From positions 1-64,000 of the forward strand of contig MKVR01000020.1 of assembly GCA_001899235.1 (NCBI GenBank): a stretch of DNA of 64,000 bases, written 5' to 3'. The translations under genes were made by a program, and so were the position numbers. Of the stretch, positions 9,606-18,115 are shown piece by piece (positions within the stretch are counted from its first letter, which is position 1; each line of letters starts with the position of its first letter). The stretch comes from Nitrosospira sp. 56-18. GTDB lineage: Bacteria > Pseudomonadota > Gammaproteobacteria > Burkholderiales > Nitrosomonadaceae. The notes beneath the pieces were generated by a model. The model saw only the letters and a program-made list of their open reading frames with translations, had not been told where the DNA came from and searched no databases.

Positions 9606-10286
9606 CTAATAGCCTTTGGAGCGCATGCAGGAAGCATAAGCAGCCTGATATTGCGCATCGTGCGATTTATTCTCGTTGAGTCCATAGAGCGTGCCTCCCG
9701 CCACACCGGTGACGCCGCCTATGGCTGCCCCTTTACCAGCCCCACTGCCTCCGCCCGCAATCGCACCGCCCGCCGCACCGACTGCTGCGCCGATGGCAGC
9801 TCCAAGTGCTGCGTTTTTGAGAACTTCTTCAGTTTTGCTGTTTACCTTTTCATTCGCATATCTGTTACACGCCTCCATCACCGACTGCGGCGGGTATGCC
9901 GGGTTGGCGGCAGCTTGCGGCGGATATGCCGGACCAGCAGGATAGACGGCACCTTGCGGCGGATATGGCGGCGGGGGTGGCGGCGCAGCGGCGGCATGCT
10001 GTCTGCTCGGCCGGGGTGCACTGCGCTGGACGGCATGCCTTTCTTCCGGCACAGCGCTTGTCGGGCCTGCAGAGCCTGTGGAGTCTGCTGGGCCTGTCGA
10101 GGAAATGGGCGGATTCTCGGTGGGAGCCGTGGTTACGGATTGTGCGCTCGCCTGTGGCGGGGGAGAATCGGTTTGTCCGTTTTTGGAGTCGCGCCCCACT
10201 ATCAATAGCGTAGCCGCGGCAGTAGCGCCTACCAGCAATATTCCAATCGTGGCAAACTTCCAGTAATTAACCGCATCGTTAGACAT
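9606..10286 (-). CDS. Membrane-anchored glycine-zipper protein
   Basis: The 226-residue protein has one N-terminal transmembrane segment (about 11-30), then a low-complexity Pro/Ser/Thr/Ala linker with several PPYPPQ-like units. The C-terminal glycine-zipper domain (about 158-200) has small-residue repeats such as GAAIGAAVGAAGGAIAGGG, and the protein ends in a short Cys-containing segment (YASCMRSKGY). Glycine-zipper domains pack helices tightly in or on membranes and are common in outer-membrane and periplasmic proteins of unknown role. The lipoprotein at 12106-12702 carries the same kind of domain, so the two are probably paralogous in design. Start ATG follows AAAGAAAGAG. Confidence 0.7.
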   Translation of the reverse strand: MSNDAVNYWKFATIGILLVGATAAATLLIVGRDSKNGQTDSPPPQASAQSVTTAPTENPPISSTGPADSTGSAGPTSAVPEERHAVQRSAPRPSRQHAAAAPPPPPPYPPQGAVYPAGPAYPPQAAANPAYPPQSVMEACNRYANEKVNSKTEEVLKNAALGAAIGAAVGAAGGAIAGGGSGAGKGAAIGGVTGVAGGTLYGLNENKSHDAQYQAAYASCMRSKGY

Positions 10287-10366
10287 TTTTCATCTCTTTC
10301 TTTATCTGTTTCTGTTGCTTGTTTCTCTTGGAAAAGCACTGAACGGCAATTTCCGATCCGCAGCCG

Positions 10367-10681
10367 TTAGTCGGAACCGTGCTTGCCCTGTCCCTTTCCG
10401 TGGCCCTTTCCATGCCCTTTGCCGTGATCTCCGCCCTTGCCATGTGATTGATGGCCGTTGTTGTCCTGATTCCTTTCGCCGGAACGCTGTTGTCCTTTTA
10501 CCGAGTCCGAAGACCACTGCGCATTGGTATTCTGACTCCCCTGCTGGCTCATGTGTTCAGAAGCCGAGCCTCCGGAATGATTGGTGTGACCGGCATGGTC
10601 GCCCTTTCCGCCTTGTGCAAGCACCGTGCTGCCATATCCAAGAATAATACCTGCCAACAATACCGCCAAGCTTTTATACAT
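10367..10681 (-). CDS. Small exported Gly/His/Lys-rich protein
   Basis: A 104-residue product with a clear signal peptide (MYKSLAVLLAGIILGYGSTVLA, cleavage expected after the Ala near 22). The mature part is very polar, with HAGHTNHSGG near its start and a tail of GKGHGKGHGKG-type repeats. A good ribosome binding site (AAAGGAAAA) precedes the ATG. It has no catalytic motif. His content suggests metal binding, but this is inference. It belongs to a run of small exported proteins of similar character from 9606 to 12702. Confidence 0.65.
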   Translation of the reverse strand: MYKSLAVLLAGIILGYGSTVLAQGGKGDHAGHTNHSGGSASEHMSQQGSQNTNAQWSSDSVKGQQRSGERNQDNNGHQSHGKGGDHGKGHGKGHGKGQGKHGSD

Positions 10682-11140
10682 GACTTTTTTCCTTTTTCAG
10701 TTGTCAAAATATTTTACCTGTGGACGCGTGCCTGCATTCGCCTTCCACTCTTGCACGATGCAGGCAAAGAGCTGGATGAGAAGGATACAACCCGGATTCA
10801 CGTTTTGGTATTGGACTTAGGTACACCTTCACGCAGGTCCAGGCCAAATCTTCCCGCCTTGCTCACCGCACATAACGCGCATCGGTTTCATCCGTTTACC
10901 TATTGTCTGCCATCGCCGGTGATTCTGCGCGGCCCGCCATGCAGATTTCTGTTTATGCAATATCCTCGCACCCATGAGACCCGCACAATAAAATTATTAA
11001 TTTTTTGTGAATTTTTTGTCAACTCAAGACAACCGAAATTCTATTGATGCGTTATATCAGCATGGCCGCGGTGAATAGCATCGAGTGGTCCCCGGCCGTT
11101 TCCGCGGGAAACCGCAACCATACTCTGGAATGGAGACAAA
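10682..11140. other. 459-bp divergent intergenic region
   Basis: Lies between two divergent genes for small exported proteins (10367-10681 minus, 11141-11464 plus). The segment about 10985-11022 is strongly AT-rich (runs of A and T around TTATTAATTTTTTG), and a TTGTCA (11016-11021) could serve as a -35 for the plus-strand gene, although the -10 match (about 11039-11044) is weak. No RNA or reliable ORF was seen. Confidence 0.4.
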
Positions 11141-11464
11141 ATGAGAACAATCAAACTGATGTGCGTAGCGCTCATGCTGCTTGGGTCGATCCCTGCAACC
11201 CAGGCATGGGCTGGAAGAGGGCACGGTCACCATGGCCACCATCATGGGCATCACCGTCACGGCGGTTATGGCGGTTACGGCCTAGCATTGGGAATGGGCT
11301 TGCTGGGCTATGGCCTCGGCGTTTACGCCAACCGGGCGCCTGCTTATCCGCCTGCCTATAGCTATCCGCCAGTTGTCTATGCGCCGGCGCCGGTATACGC
11401 ATACCCGCCGGCTGTTGCCGTGCCCCCCGCGCCGGTTTATATTCAACAGGGAGGCTGGCGTTAA
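11141..11464 (+). CDS. Small exported His/Gly/Pro-rich protein
   Basis: The 107-residue protein has a signal peptide ending near QAWA (about residue 24), a histidine-rich block (GHGHHGHHHGHHRHGG), a short glycine-rich hydrophobic helix (LALGMGLLGYGLGVY), and a Tyr/Pro-rich tail of YPP and APVY units ending in IQQGGWR. A GGAG sequence lies about 10 bases before the ATG. It shares its plan (signal, His block, Gly helix, VYIQQ end) with the next gene, so the two are probably duplicates that diverged. Metal binding in the periplasm is a reasonable guess only. Confidence 0.7.
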   Translation: MRTIKLMCVALMLLGSIPATQAWAGRGHGHHGHHHGHHRHGGYGGYGLALGMGLLGYGLGVYANRAPAYPPAYSYPPVVYAPAPVYAYPPAVAVPPAPVYIQQGGWR

Positions 11465-11562
11465 GGCGTCTGGCTGATCGTTGGTGTTGGGCCTGTTAAT
11501 GTCTCGCGCGGCTGCATCGGCATCTTATCAGCCGTGGCCCGGCCTTTTTAATGAGGGTTCGA

Positions 11563-12096
11563 ATGATTAAAACCAGACTTACCAGACTTATTTGCGCAAC
11601 GCTGATCCTGTTCGCGATCGCGGTTCCTGCCTCGGCATGGGCAAGAGGTGGACATGGTGGACATGGCGGTGGCCACCACGGAGGACATCATGGGGGCCAT
11701 CATGGAGGACATCATCACCATGGTCATCATCATGGCGGATATGGCGGGTGGGGAGCAGGCCTGGGACTGGGTTTGCTGGGCGGCTTAGGCCTGGGTTACT
11801 ATGGGAGCCGTGCCGCCTATTATCGTCCCCCTGTCTATGGATACGGAGGATATGGAGGATATGGGTATGGGGGATATGGATACGGAGGGTACGGCTATCC
11901 CGTAGCACCTTATCCAGCGGTAGTCGCGGTTCCCGCGGCGCCCCCGGTTTATATCCAGCAGGAAGTGGCGCAGGCCCAGCCGCAAGCCCAGGCATCCAAC
12001 TACTGGCATTACTGCCGCAACCCGGAAGGTTACTATCCCTACGTGAAAAGCTGTCCCGAAGGCTGGATACAGGTTGCTCCCCAGCCCGCTCAATAG
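11563..12096 (+). CDS. Exported His-rich YXXXC-tailed protein
   Basis: Exported protein of about 177 residues. The second in-frame ATG (11563) is preferred over the one at 11551 because AGGG lies just before it and it starts a standard signal peptide (MIKTRLTRLICATLILF, ending ASAWA). The mature chain begins with an extreme His/Gly block (HHGGHHGGHHGGHHHHGHHHGG) and continues with a Gly-rich hydrophobic helix and GYGGYGYGG repeats. The C-terminal module (YWHYCRNPEGYYPYVKSCPEGW, two Cys) is widespread in proteobacterial periplasmic proteins of unknown function. It is followed after 9 bp by a lipoprotein gene, and the two are probably co-transcribed. Confidence 0.75.
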   Translation: MIKTRLTRLICATLILFAIAVPASAWARGGHGGHGGGHHGGHHGGHHGGHHHHGHHHGGYGGWGAGLGLGLLGGLGLGYYGSRAAYYRPPVYGYGGYGGYGYGGYGYGGYGYPVAPYPAVVAVPAAPPVYIQQEVAQAQPQAQASNYWHYCRNPEGYYPYVKSCPEGWIQVAPQPAQ

Positions 12097-12105
12097 GCCT
12101 TTGCC

Positions 12106-12702
12106 ATGGGAAAAGTAACCCGGTTATCGGCTCTGGTTGCAATGTGCTTCATTGCCGGTTGTGCGAGCATCCCGACCGGCCCGAGCATGATGGCGTTGCC
12201 AGGGACCGGCAGGAGCTTCGAACAGTTTCGCTACGATGATTATTACTGCCGTCAATTCGCCTATGACACTTCCGGCGCGGTTACGCCAAACAATGCGGCC
12301 ATAACCAGCGGAGCCGGAACTGCCGCCGTGGGAGCGGGGCTCGGCGCGGCGGCGGGTGCGCTGTTAGGCGGCGGACATGGCGCAGCCATTGGTGCAGGAA
12401 CCGGCCTGATCGCCGGCAGCCTCGCCGGCATCAATACTGCCTCGGCTTCCGGAAATATCAGCCAGCAGCGCTATGATGCCAGCTATATCCAGTGCATGTA
12501 TGGCAAAGGTCATCGCGTTCCCGTGTATGGGCAGGTTCCTGCACAAACTCCCGGTGGCGCTTATGCCAACAGCTACAGCCCTTATGCCAATGATGCCAAT
12601 GGCTACAACCGCTATCCGCCCTATCCGCAAGGTCAGCAGCGTTCGCTGCCACCGCCGCCACCCCCTCCTCCGGGAATTCCGCCACCGCCACCTCCACGTT
12701 GA
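12106..12702 (+). CDS. Glycine-zipper lipoprotein
   Basis: The 198-residue product has a lipoprotein signal with lipobox IAGC (Cys about 19), so it is expected to be anchored in the outer membrane. A segment with YDDYYCRQFAYD is followed by a glycine-zipper stretch (about 70-108: GAGLGAAAGALLGGGHGAAIGAG) and then by YDASYIQCMYGKGH, a conserved-looking partner motif. The C-terminus is proline-rich, ending in two polyproline blocks. The Cys-containing ends around the zipper resemble those in the 9606-10286 product. Function unknown; envelope structure is likely. Confidence 0.75.
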   Translation: MGKVTRLSALVAMCFIAGCASIPTGPSMMALPGTGRSFEQFRYDDYYCRQFAYDTSGAVTPNNAAITSGAGTAAVGAGLGAAAGALLGGGHGAAIGAGTGLIAGSLAGINTASASGNISQQRYDASYIQCMYGKGHRVPVYGQVPAQTPGGAYANSYSPYANDANGYNRYPPYPQGQQRSLPPPPPPPPGIPPPPPPR

Positions 12703-12751
12703 GCCCGGAAAGGATCGTTATCTCCCCCGCCAGAGCTGCCACGGATGAGGT

Positions 12752-14518
12752 TCAGGCAGGAATGCTCTGATACTCGGCAAGCCGCGCATGCACCTGCGCG
12801 ACCACAGCGGCGCCTTCGCCCACAGCAGCAGCAACACGCTTGGTTGAACTGGCACGCACATCGCCGATCGCGAACACTCCCGGTACCGAAGTCTCGAGCA
12901 GCAAGGGACGATAGTCGTTTTTCGAATGCGCTGGCTGGTAGCCGATCGAAGATAGATCGATACCCGTACAGACAAACCCCTTGTCATTGACTTTTACCCC
13001 GCAATTTCCCAACCATCCGGTATTCGGATCAGCACCCACGAACAGAAAAATACGGCGGACAGATTTAGTATGCTTGCTGCCGTCTCTGCGATGGCGCCAA
13101 TGAACCGCGCTCACTCCCTCTTCGCCGCCTTCGATTGCCACGATTTCTGATTCTGTATACAGCGTCACATTCGGCAGCGACCCGATACGGTCGATGAGAT
13201 ATTTCGACATGCTTTTTACCAGATCGGGACCGCGAATCAAGTGATGCACATGCGATGCATGACTCGCCAGGTATACGATTGCCTGCCCGGCCGAATTTCC
13301 ACCGCCGACCAATACGACTTCTTCCTTCCGGCATAGCGCGGCCTCGATTGGCGATGCCCAGTAATAGACCCCCCGGCCTTCGTATTTCTCCAGTTCGGGT
13401 ATGGCGGGGCGCCGGTATTTCGCGCCCGTCGCGATAACTACCGTTTTTGCCGATACCCGCATGCCGCAATCCAACTGGAGCTTGTGAGGAAAGCTGGAGC
13501 AGTCGAGTGATGTCGCTGCGACGGGCACCACCATTTCGGCGCCGAATTTCTGCGCCTGGATATATGCGCGTGCGGCAAGCGCCTGCCCGGAGATACCGGT
13601 CGGAAAACCCAGGTAATTTTCGATTCTCGCACTCGCGCCCGCCTGCCCGCCGAATGCATGGGTGTCGAGCACCAGGACGGAAAGACCTTCCGATGCGGCA
13701 TATACCGCAGCAGCAAGGCCCGCAGGGCCGGCGCCAACGATCGCAACATCGTAGACGCGGTCTGGACTCAATTCGATGTACAAGCCCAGATGATGCGCGA
13801 GCTCCCTTTCGCCTGGACATTTAAGAACGGTTCCATCCGGGCAGACAACCAGCGGCAATTCGTCTGGGCGAGGCTGGTGAAGTTTCATCACATCTTCCGC
13901 AACGCTATCGAGCGCGGGATCCAGTACCACATGGGGGTGGCCATTCCTCGAAAGAAATCCCTGTAGCCGCACCATGTCTGCTCCACCAGGGGGGCCGACC
14001 AGCGCCGGGCCGCCACCGCCAGTTTCGATCAATCCCATGCGTCGCAGGATCAGGGCTCTCATGATGCGTTCCCCGAGCTCGGCCTCGGCTACGACCGCTG
14101 CACGCAAGGAGGGCGGGTCTATCACCAGTGCTTCGACGACTTCGAGGGCGCGTCCATAGGCGAGCACGGGCCGTCCCGAAAGCTGGCCGACCTCACCCGA
14201 GAAGTCGCCCGGCTCGCCTCGAATTATCGGAATCTCGACGCCGAGGCTATTTTTGCGCGTAACCATGATGTGTCCGCGCAGCAAAACAAATGTGCCGATC
14301 CCGCGCCTGCCGGGCTCGAATAACAATTCACCCGGCTGCCAGGTACGCGTTGTGCCAAAACGCCGTAGCCGATCAACTTCCGCGGGATCGAGCTTGGGGA
14401 ACATCTGCCCGCGGCGCGGCTCCAGGCTTGGCGGCAATGGAAAATCCGCCGTACCGGGTGGCGCTTCATCCACTTGAGCAGACTCCAGCGAATGTGCATT
14501 GTCGAAAATTTCATTCAT
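12752..14518 (-). CDS. cNMP-binding-domain / thioredoxin-reductase-like flavoprotein
   Basis: A 588-residue fusion. The N-terminal third (about 45-165) is a cyclic-nucleotide-binding-type beta-roll ([20 protein letters not shown], then [14 protein letters not shown]). The C-terminal part (about 262-580) is a thioredoxin-reductase-like flavoprotein with FAD motif [20 protein letters not shown] motif [13 protein letters not shown] and FAD motif [17 protein letters not shown]. The redox CxxC that defines true thioredoxin reductases is absent: the matching position reads [14 protein letters not shown]. It therefore probably does not reduce thioredoxin. Such fusions are known in many genomes, with physiological partners unclear. 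It is monocistronic and convergent with the lipoprotein gene. Confidence 0.85.
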   Translation of the reverse strand: MNEIFDNAHSLESAQVDEAPPGTADFPLPPSLEPRRGQMFPKLDPAEVDRLRRFGTTRTWQPGELLFEPGRRGIGTFVLLRGHIMVTRKNSLGVEIPIIRGEPGDFSGEVGQLSGRPVLAYGRALEVVEALVIDPPSLRAAVVAEAELGERIMRALILRRMGLIETGGGGPALVGPPGGADMVRLQGFLSRNGHPHVVLDPALDSVAEDVMKLHQPRPDELPLVVCPDGTVLKCPGERELAHHLGLYIELSPDRVYDVAIVGAGPAGLAAAVYAASEGLSVLVLDTHAFGGQAGASARIENYLGFPTGISGQALAARAYIQAQKFGAEMVVPVAATSLDCSSFPHKLQLDCGMRVSAKTVVIATGAKYRRPAIPELEKYEGRGVYYWASPIEAALCRKEEVVLVGGGNSAGQAIVYLASHASHVHHLIRGPDLVKSMSKYLIDRIGSLPNVTLYTESEIVAIEGGEEGVSAVHWRHRRDGSKHTKSVRRIFLFVGADPNTGWLGNCGVKVNDKGFVCTGIDLSSIGYQPAHSKNDYRPLLLETSVPGVFAIGDVRASSTKRVAAAVGEGAAVVAQVHARLAEYQSIPA

Positions 14519-14647
14519 CGTGGCTTGCGGTCCTTATTGGAGGTAAGCGGCCTAGCCGCGGCTGAAATCGAGACCTCTCTTCATCAATATAGCACCCCAT
14601 TCCAGGAGTCGAGAGCCAGGGTATCAAAGCTCGTCATTCAGAGCCTG

Positions 14648-15001
14648 TTAAGGAAGCGCTGAATAAATCTCCGCTGGCGCGGCGGTGGGTTTGCGGGACG
14701 GGATGCGCGAAAGGCGACGACGCGAATGGTGCGACCGCGCAGGGCGGAGCAGTGTCTTCCGAAAGGAAGATGCGACCCCGTAGCGGGATGCCTGCGCCCC
14801 AACAAAACTGTGGTGCGGTCGAAGCATCCCTTCCGCTACCCGATCCCCGCTCTGCGGGGCCCCTCGGGCCACGCTCCGGGGAGCCATGGCGTTTGCGCTC
14901 CCTGGCATCGTAGTCCAAACTCGACCTGCGTCGCGCATCTTATGATCATCCCGATTTTACCAGCAACGCGCTCAGCGAGGATTTGTTCAGCGCTTCCTTA
15001 A
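14648..15001. mobile_element. MITE-like element, copy A (354 bp)
   Basis: Bounded by inverted ends TTAAGGAAGCGCTGAATAAATC (left) and the complement of TTAAGGAAGCGCTGAACAAATCC (right). The TTAA at both edges could be a duplicated target site or part of the repeat. It has no transposase frame. The right inner segment (ACCAGCAACGCGCTCAG, CATCCCGATTTTACC) is shared with copies at 57695-57849 and 62562-62805, while the centre is GC-rich and palindromic. It occupies most of the gap between the flavoprotein gene and the membrane-protein gene. Confidence 0.75.
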
Positions 15002-15112
15002 CACTTGTTTCGCTCACCTGATTTATTAAGGAGGCCCTTTAATATCCTTGTATCAACCTTATGGAAATCAGTAACTTATAGCTAAACTGGTCGTTGGTAT
15101 TTTTGGACCAGA

Positions 15113-16210
15113 TTAATAAAACGCTTTACCTCCATGGGGACTATTTATTTGCCGGGATCGTGCCAACGAACTCAGAATCCAGAGAAGGATCAAGGATGCC
15201 GAAAAGGTAAAAAAACGATAATGATCCGAAGGGAACAGGAGCAAATGTGCTGTAGTAAATATAAAAGGTATCGCAAACAGACCATGAAATTCTGCCTGAT
15301 TCTCCATTTGCCCTCTCTTCAGCCAAAACAGGTAAAGCGCCACGACGTATATGACCGAATGAGAATGAAAGATCAGATTGTTGAATAATATCCAGTAAGG
15401 CGCCAAGTAATCTCCCAGCTGGGTGGAAATCACGATATCGGCAGGATAGGGAGCAGGTGGACCCATGAAAGCGAAGTTAAAAAGCGTCGGGTATCCGTAG
15501 CCATCGTTCTGCTTTGTGACAAGGATATAAAAAACGACGGCGGCCAGCAGAAACAGCGATGCCAAAAGTCTCTTCCCCCCGAGGATGTAATAGCCCATCA
15601 GAAACCCGGACAGCAAAATAAGATCGGTCCTGATCAAGGGCAGGATCGCCGCCACCGGGAACACCATTCTCCCCTTTGCCATCAAGCTGTATATTCCCAG
15701 AAGCGAGAAAAAACACGCCATGGCATCCGGCGTGGACAGGCGCGCAAGATCCGTATACCCTGTAACTGCGGCGACGACTGGCAGCATGCCTATCGGCACG
15801 GGGGTCTTCAAAATAAGCAATCCCAAAGCCAGAACCGATAAAGCGGCAAAGCATGCGCTGATCACAAAAGTGGATCTCGTATAGCTCAAGCCGGTTTTCT
15901 TGAGCAACCGGATGAGTTCGATGTATGCGACACGTATGGAGTAAAAGGGAATTTGCTGTTCGAGGGAAACAGGATCCTTGAATACCGTCTCGCGATATTC
16001 TCCGGTGGTAAGCACTGCAAATCTTGCGCTGCTTACCGTCTTCCTGATGTCGCCATAGGTTTCCCTGGCCAGATCCGCTCCGCGATAGCCATCCTTGTAA
16101 TAGGAGGTGGCCACATACGCAACCATGTCCCAGTTGCGAAGGGGCTTCAACACCCCGTACATCAAAATGGCGATAGTGGTGGCAATAAGAATTCCATACC
16201 TGAAAATCAT
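15113..16210 (-). CDS. Multi-pass membrane protein of unknown function
   Basis: About 365 residues when started at the ATG at 16210, which has AGGA seven bases upstream. The longer frame to 16303 would begin inside a dispersed repeat and is not credible. The N-terminal hydrophobic helix (MIFRYGILIATTIAILMYG) is followed by a hydrophilic loop with NWDMVAYVATSYY and then about eight more hydrophobic segments. The layout, with an early Asp in the first loop, resembles polytopic glycosyltransferase-type or O-antigen-related membrane proteins, but no signature proves it. The gene stands alone between two repeats and looks AT-richer than its neighbours. Confidence 0.6.
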   Translation of the reverse strand: MIFRYGILIATTIAILMYGVLKPLRNWDMVAYVATSYYKDGYRGADLARETYGDIRKTVSSARFAVLTTGEYRETVFKDPVSLEQQIPFYSIRVAYIELIRLLKKTGLSYTRSTFVISACFAALSVLALGLLILKTPVPIGMLPVVAAVTGYTDLARLSTPDAMACFFSLLGIYSLMAKGRMVFPVAAILPLIRTDLILLSGFLMGYYILGGKRLLASLFLLAAVVFYILVTKQNDGYGYPTLFNFAFMGPPAPYPADIVISTQLGDYLAPYWILFNNLIFHSHSVIYVVALYLFWLKRGQMENQAEFHGLFAIPFIFTTAHLLLFPSDHYRFFTFSASLILLWILSSLARSRQINSPHGGKAFY

Positions 16211-16223
16211 CAAGAATTCCTGG

Positions 16224-16375
16224 ATCGTAAATTCATTGCATAAAAAACCCCCGTCATTCCGGACGCCGCGCCAGCGGTGAACCGGAATCCAGAGGTTTTT
16301 CAAGCTACTGGATTTCCGCCTTCACGGAAATGACCCAAGTATTTATTCAACGTATTTCCGGTTCAGGATACCAGG
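16224..16375 (-). repeat. 150-bp dispersed intergenic repeat, copy 2
   Basis: Reverse-oriented copy of the segment at 2818-2967, matching along its full length with point differences. It contains the palindromes CATTCCGG...CCGGAATC and GGATTTCCGCCTTCACGGAAAT. It ends 14 bp before the start of the membrane-protein gene at 16210 and supplies spurious codons to a longer version of that frame. Confidence 0.75.
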
Positions 16376-16520
16376 AATAAATCTCTTCTCTGCCGACTTC
16401 GCGAAGCGCAGTATCGGCACGCCGCATGAGTAGCAGCGGACTCGGAACATATCCGTAAAAGATTATCTGTTCAGTCTGAACGATCCCCGCTTGCCGTGCC
16501 AATTTCTCCGGATAATGGCT

Positions 16521-16913
16521 TTACACGATCTTGCATGGAATTACAGCATCTTCGTCATAAGAATAGACGGCGCATAACCGATGATATCCGTCCGCAACGA
16601 TAGTCTTTCCTTGATCCAGATCTCTTACCAAAAGAAGCGGAGACAATGGCTGCCCTGACTGAATTTTTTGCTGATCTTTTTTAACATGAGCGTTGCTTAT
16701 TCCAAGCAATGATAATTGGGATGCCCTGAAGATATCTTTCGCCTTGTATCGCGAGACCGATGCGCGTTTCAGTTTATCCGCATGCGCGGAAGCCGTTTTC
16801 TCATCCTTGAGAAGGCTCAGGTATGATAGGGCGGCCAAATAATCGTGCTCCTCTGGTTGGCTCAACCATTTGATTTCCAATGTCTTGGGCATTTCCAGTC
16901 TCGTTGGACTCAA
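16521..16913 (-). CDS. Small ParB-like (ParB/sulfiredoxin fold) protein
   Basis: The product is 130 residues from the TTG at 16913, or 123 from the ATG at 16892. The C-terminal half has the pattern PLLLVRDLDQGKTIVADGYHRLCAVYSYDEDAVIPCKIV, which fits the ParB-like nuclease fold: a beta strand, then a (D/E)G-x-HR motif, then a final strand. The N-terminus has two helices with SLLKDEKTASAHADKL. Small stand-alone ParB-like proteins occur on mobile elements and beside toxin genes. The upstream small frame (16910-17116) overlaps its start by one codon. Low-level family call. Confidence 0.55.
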   Translation of the reverse strand: MSPTRLEMPKTLEIKWLSQPEEHDYLAALSYLSLLKDEKTASAHADKLKRASVSRYKAKDIFRASQLSLLGISNAHVKKDQQKIQSGQPLSPLLLVRDLDQGKTIVADGYHRLCAVYSYDEDAVIPCKIV

Positions 16914-17116
16914 CCGATTGGTTCCAATGCGGGAATTCGTGACGCGGATTCTGAAAGTGCTTGCGCTTCAGTTTCCGGAAGCACCTCCTCACCAAAAGCG
17001 AGATTGAGTATACGCTTGGTGTCGATATATGGCGTGCATATCGCATACGAAGAAATAGAGCGCGCACTCGTCGACATGCCCGACGGGCAAATCGAGGAAT
17101 TGATCCGAATCAGCAA
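16910..17116 (-). CDS. Possible small protein upstream of the ParB-like gene
   Basis: A 68-codon frame, rich in Ser and Ile, whose TGA stop overlaps the TTG start of the ParB-like gene. That arrangement would allow translational coupling. No conserved motif is visible, and the overlapping antisense frame is also open, so coding status is doubtful. Confidence 0.25.
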   Translation of the reverse strand: MLIRINSSICPSGMSTSARSISSYAICTPYIDTKRILNLAFGEEVLPETEAQALSESASRIPALEPIG

Positions 17117-17235
17117 GGCTGAGAAGGTATGGCGCGCGCCTGTTCGTCCTGAGGACAGGTTGAAGCCAGGTGATCAAGGCCGTCTTCCTTCGGTGAAGGA
17201 CGCAGCCCGTAGGCCGGCAAAGAGGGCTCGCACGC

Positions 17236-17845
17236 TTATTTCCTGGAACCAAGCGCTGCCGGGTGCCGATTTAGTGCCTCGCTTGCGCGGCGAGCTGTGT
17301 CTGAGTCCACGCGCTCCGCCAGCGCCTGGTGAGCTGGCGCAATTGGCCCGTTGTGAGACCGACATTCATGCTGATGCGCATATGCGCCTGCAATTGCGGT
17401 TCGGCGCCCGGCAATGCGGAGAGCATGCCGACGGCGGCCAGCTCGCTGGCTTTTTGCCAGTCGAGGTTGTCGCGCTCGAAAATGTCGTCGAACAGGTGAG
17501 TTCTGAGATATTCGTTGGCGATAGGGGCGAACTCGAACAACGGCCTTTCGACCGGCCCACCCGACAGCCTGGTCTGGTTGGCCGTACCGGCAGCCAGCAG
17601 CGCATCGCCCTTCGGGATGGGGCGGCTGGGCGCATTGCCGGGAGCATCCCGGAGCCGCGCTGCTTGCGTGCCTCGAGCACCTTCATCAGCCGCCCCGCGC
17701 ATTGAGGCTGCGTTGAAAGCCCGCATAGGCATAGAGCTGCACCAGAACTTCTTGGCGTCGCTCGCGGTCAGCCCGGCTCCAGCCCCTGGTTCAGCACAGT
17801 ATTGAGTATGGCGATATCGCCCGCAGCGGTGAAGGCTGCTGCATC
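17236..17845 (-). pseudogene. Decayed carboxymuconolactone decarboxylase-family gene
   Basis: Pieces in all three minus-strand frames line up, in order, with one protein of the carboxymuconolactone decarboxylase/alkylhydroperoxidase-like family: AAAFTAAGDIAILNTVL, then KEVLVQLYAYAGFQRSLN, then RLMKVLEARKQRG, then DALLAAGTANQTRLSGGP through FDDIFERDNLDWQKASELA, then HMRISMNVGLTTGQLRQL, then ALAERVDSDTARRASEALN and a TAA at 17236-17238. At least four frameshifts separate these pieces, and the N-terminus is cut off near 17845, right next to the tRNA-Lys terminator. Several independent shifts argue against a single sequencing error. Confidence 0.8.
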
Positions 17846-17849
17846 CCTG

Positions 17850-17884
17850 AAAAAAGGGGTTACAAGTACTCTCTTGTAACCCCC
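17850..17884 (-). terminator. Rho-independent terminator after tRNA-Lys
   Basis: An 11-bp perfect stem (GGGGTTACAAG at 17856-17866 with 17873-17883, loop of 6) is followed on the minus strand by six T residues (17855-17850). It lies 8 bp past the CCA end of the tRNA. Confidence 0.9.
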
Positions 17885-17891
17885 TGATCTC

Positions 17892-17967
17892 TGGTGGGTC
17901 GTGAGCGGCTCGAACGCTCGACCTACGGATTAAGAGTCCGCTGCTCTACCAACTGAGCTAACGACCC
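17892..17967 (-). tRNA. tRNA-Lys (anticodon CTT)
   Basis: Read on the minus strand, a complete 76-nt cloverleaf: acceptor GGGTCGT/ACGACCC, D arm GCTCAGTTGGTAGAGC, anticodon stem GCGGA/TCCGT with loop CTCTTAA (anticodon CTT), T arm GAGCG-TTCGAGC-CGCTC, discriminator A and an encoded CCA end. Confidence 0.95.
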
Positions 17968-18115
17968 GGATGATTTGCCGGTATTGACTTGCGGAAGTTC
18001 AGTTTCCATTCCCCTTCGCTGCCCTTATCCTATCACATCTTGTCGTAAATCCGTAAGGCCACGATGCCTTCCATGGGGAGCTTTCCACCCCGATCACCTA
18101 TGCGAATTTCAACAA

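Noticed and set aside
11640-11760. His/Gly codon block as a DNA minisatellite
   Set aside because: The repetition follows the protein sequence (GGH and HHG units) within a complete gene with a signal peptide, so it is coding low complexity.
16845-17705. Plus-strand frame of 286 codons
   Set aside because: It runs antisense to the decayed carboxymuconolactone decarboxylase gene and shows no family motif.
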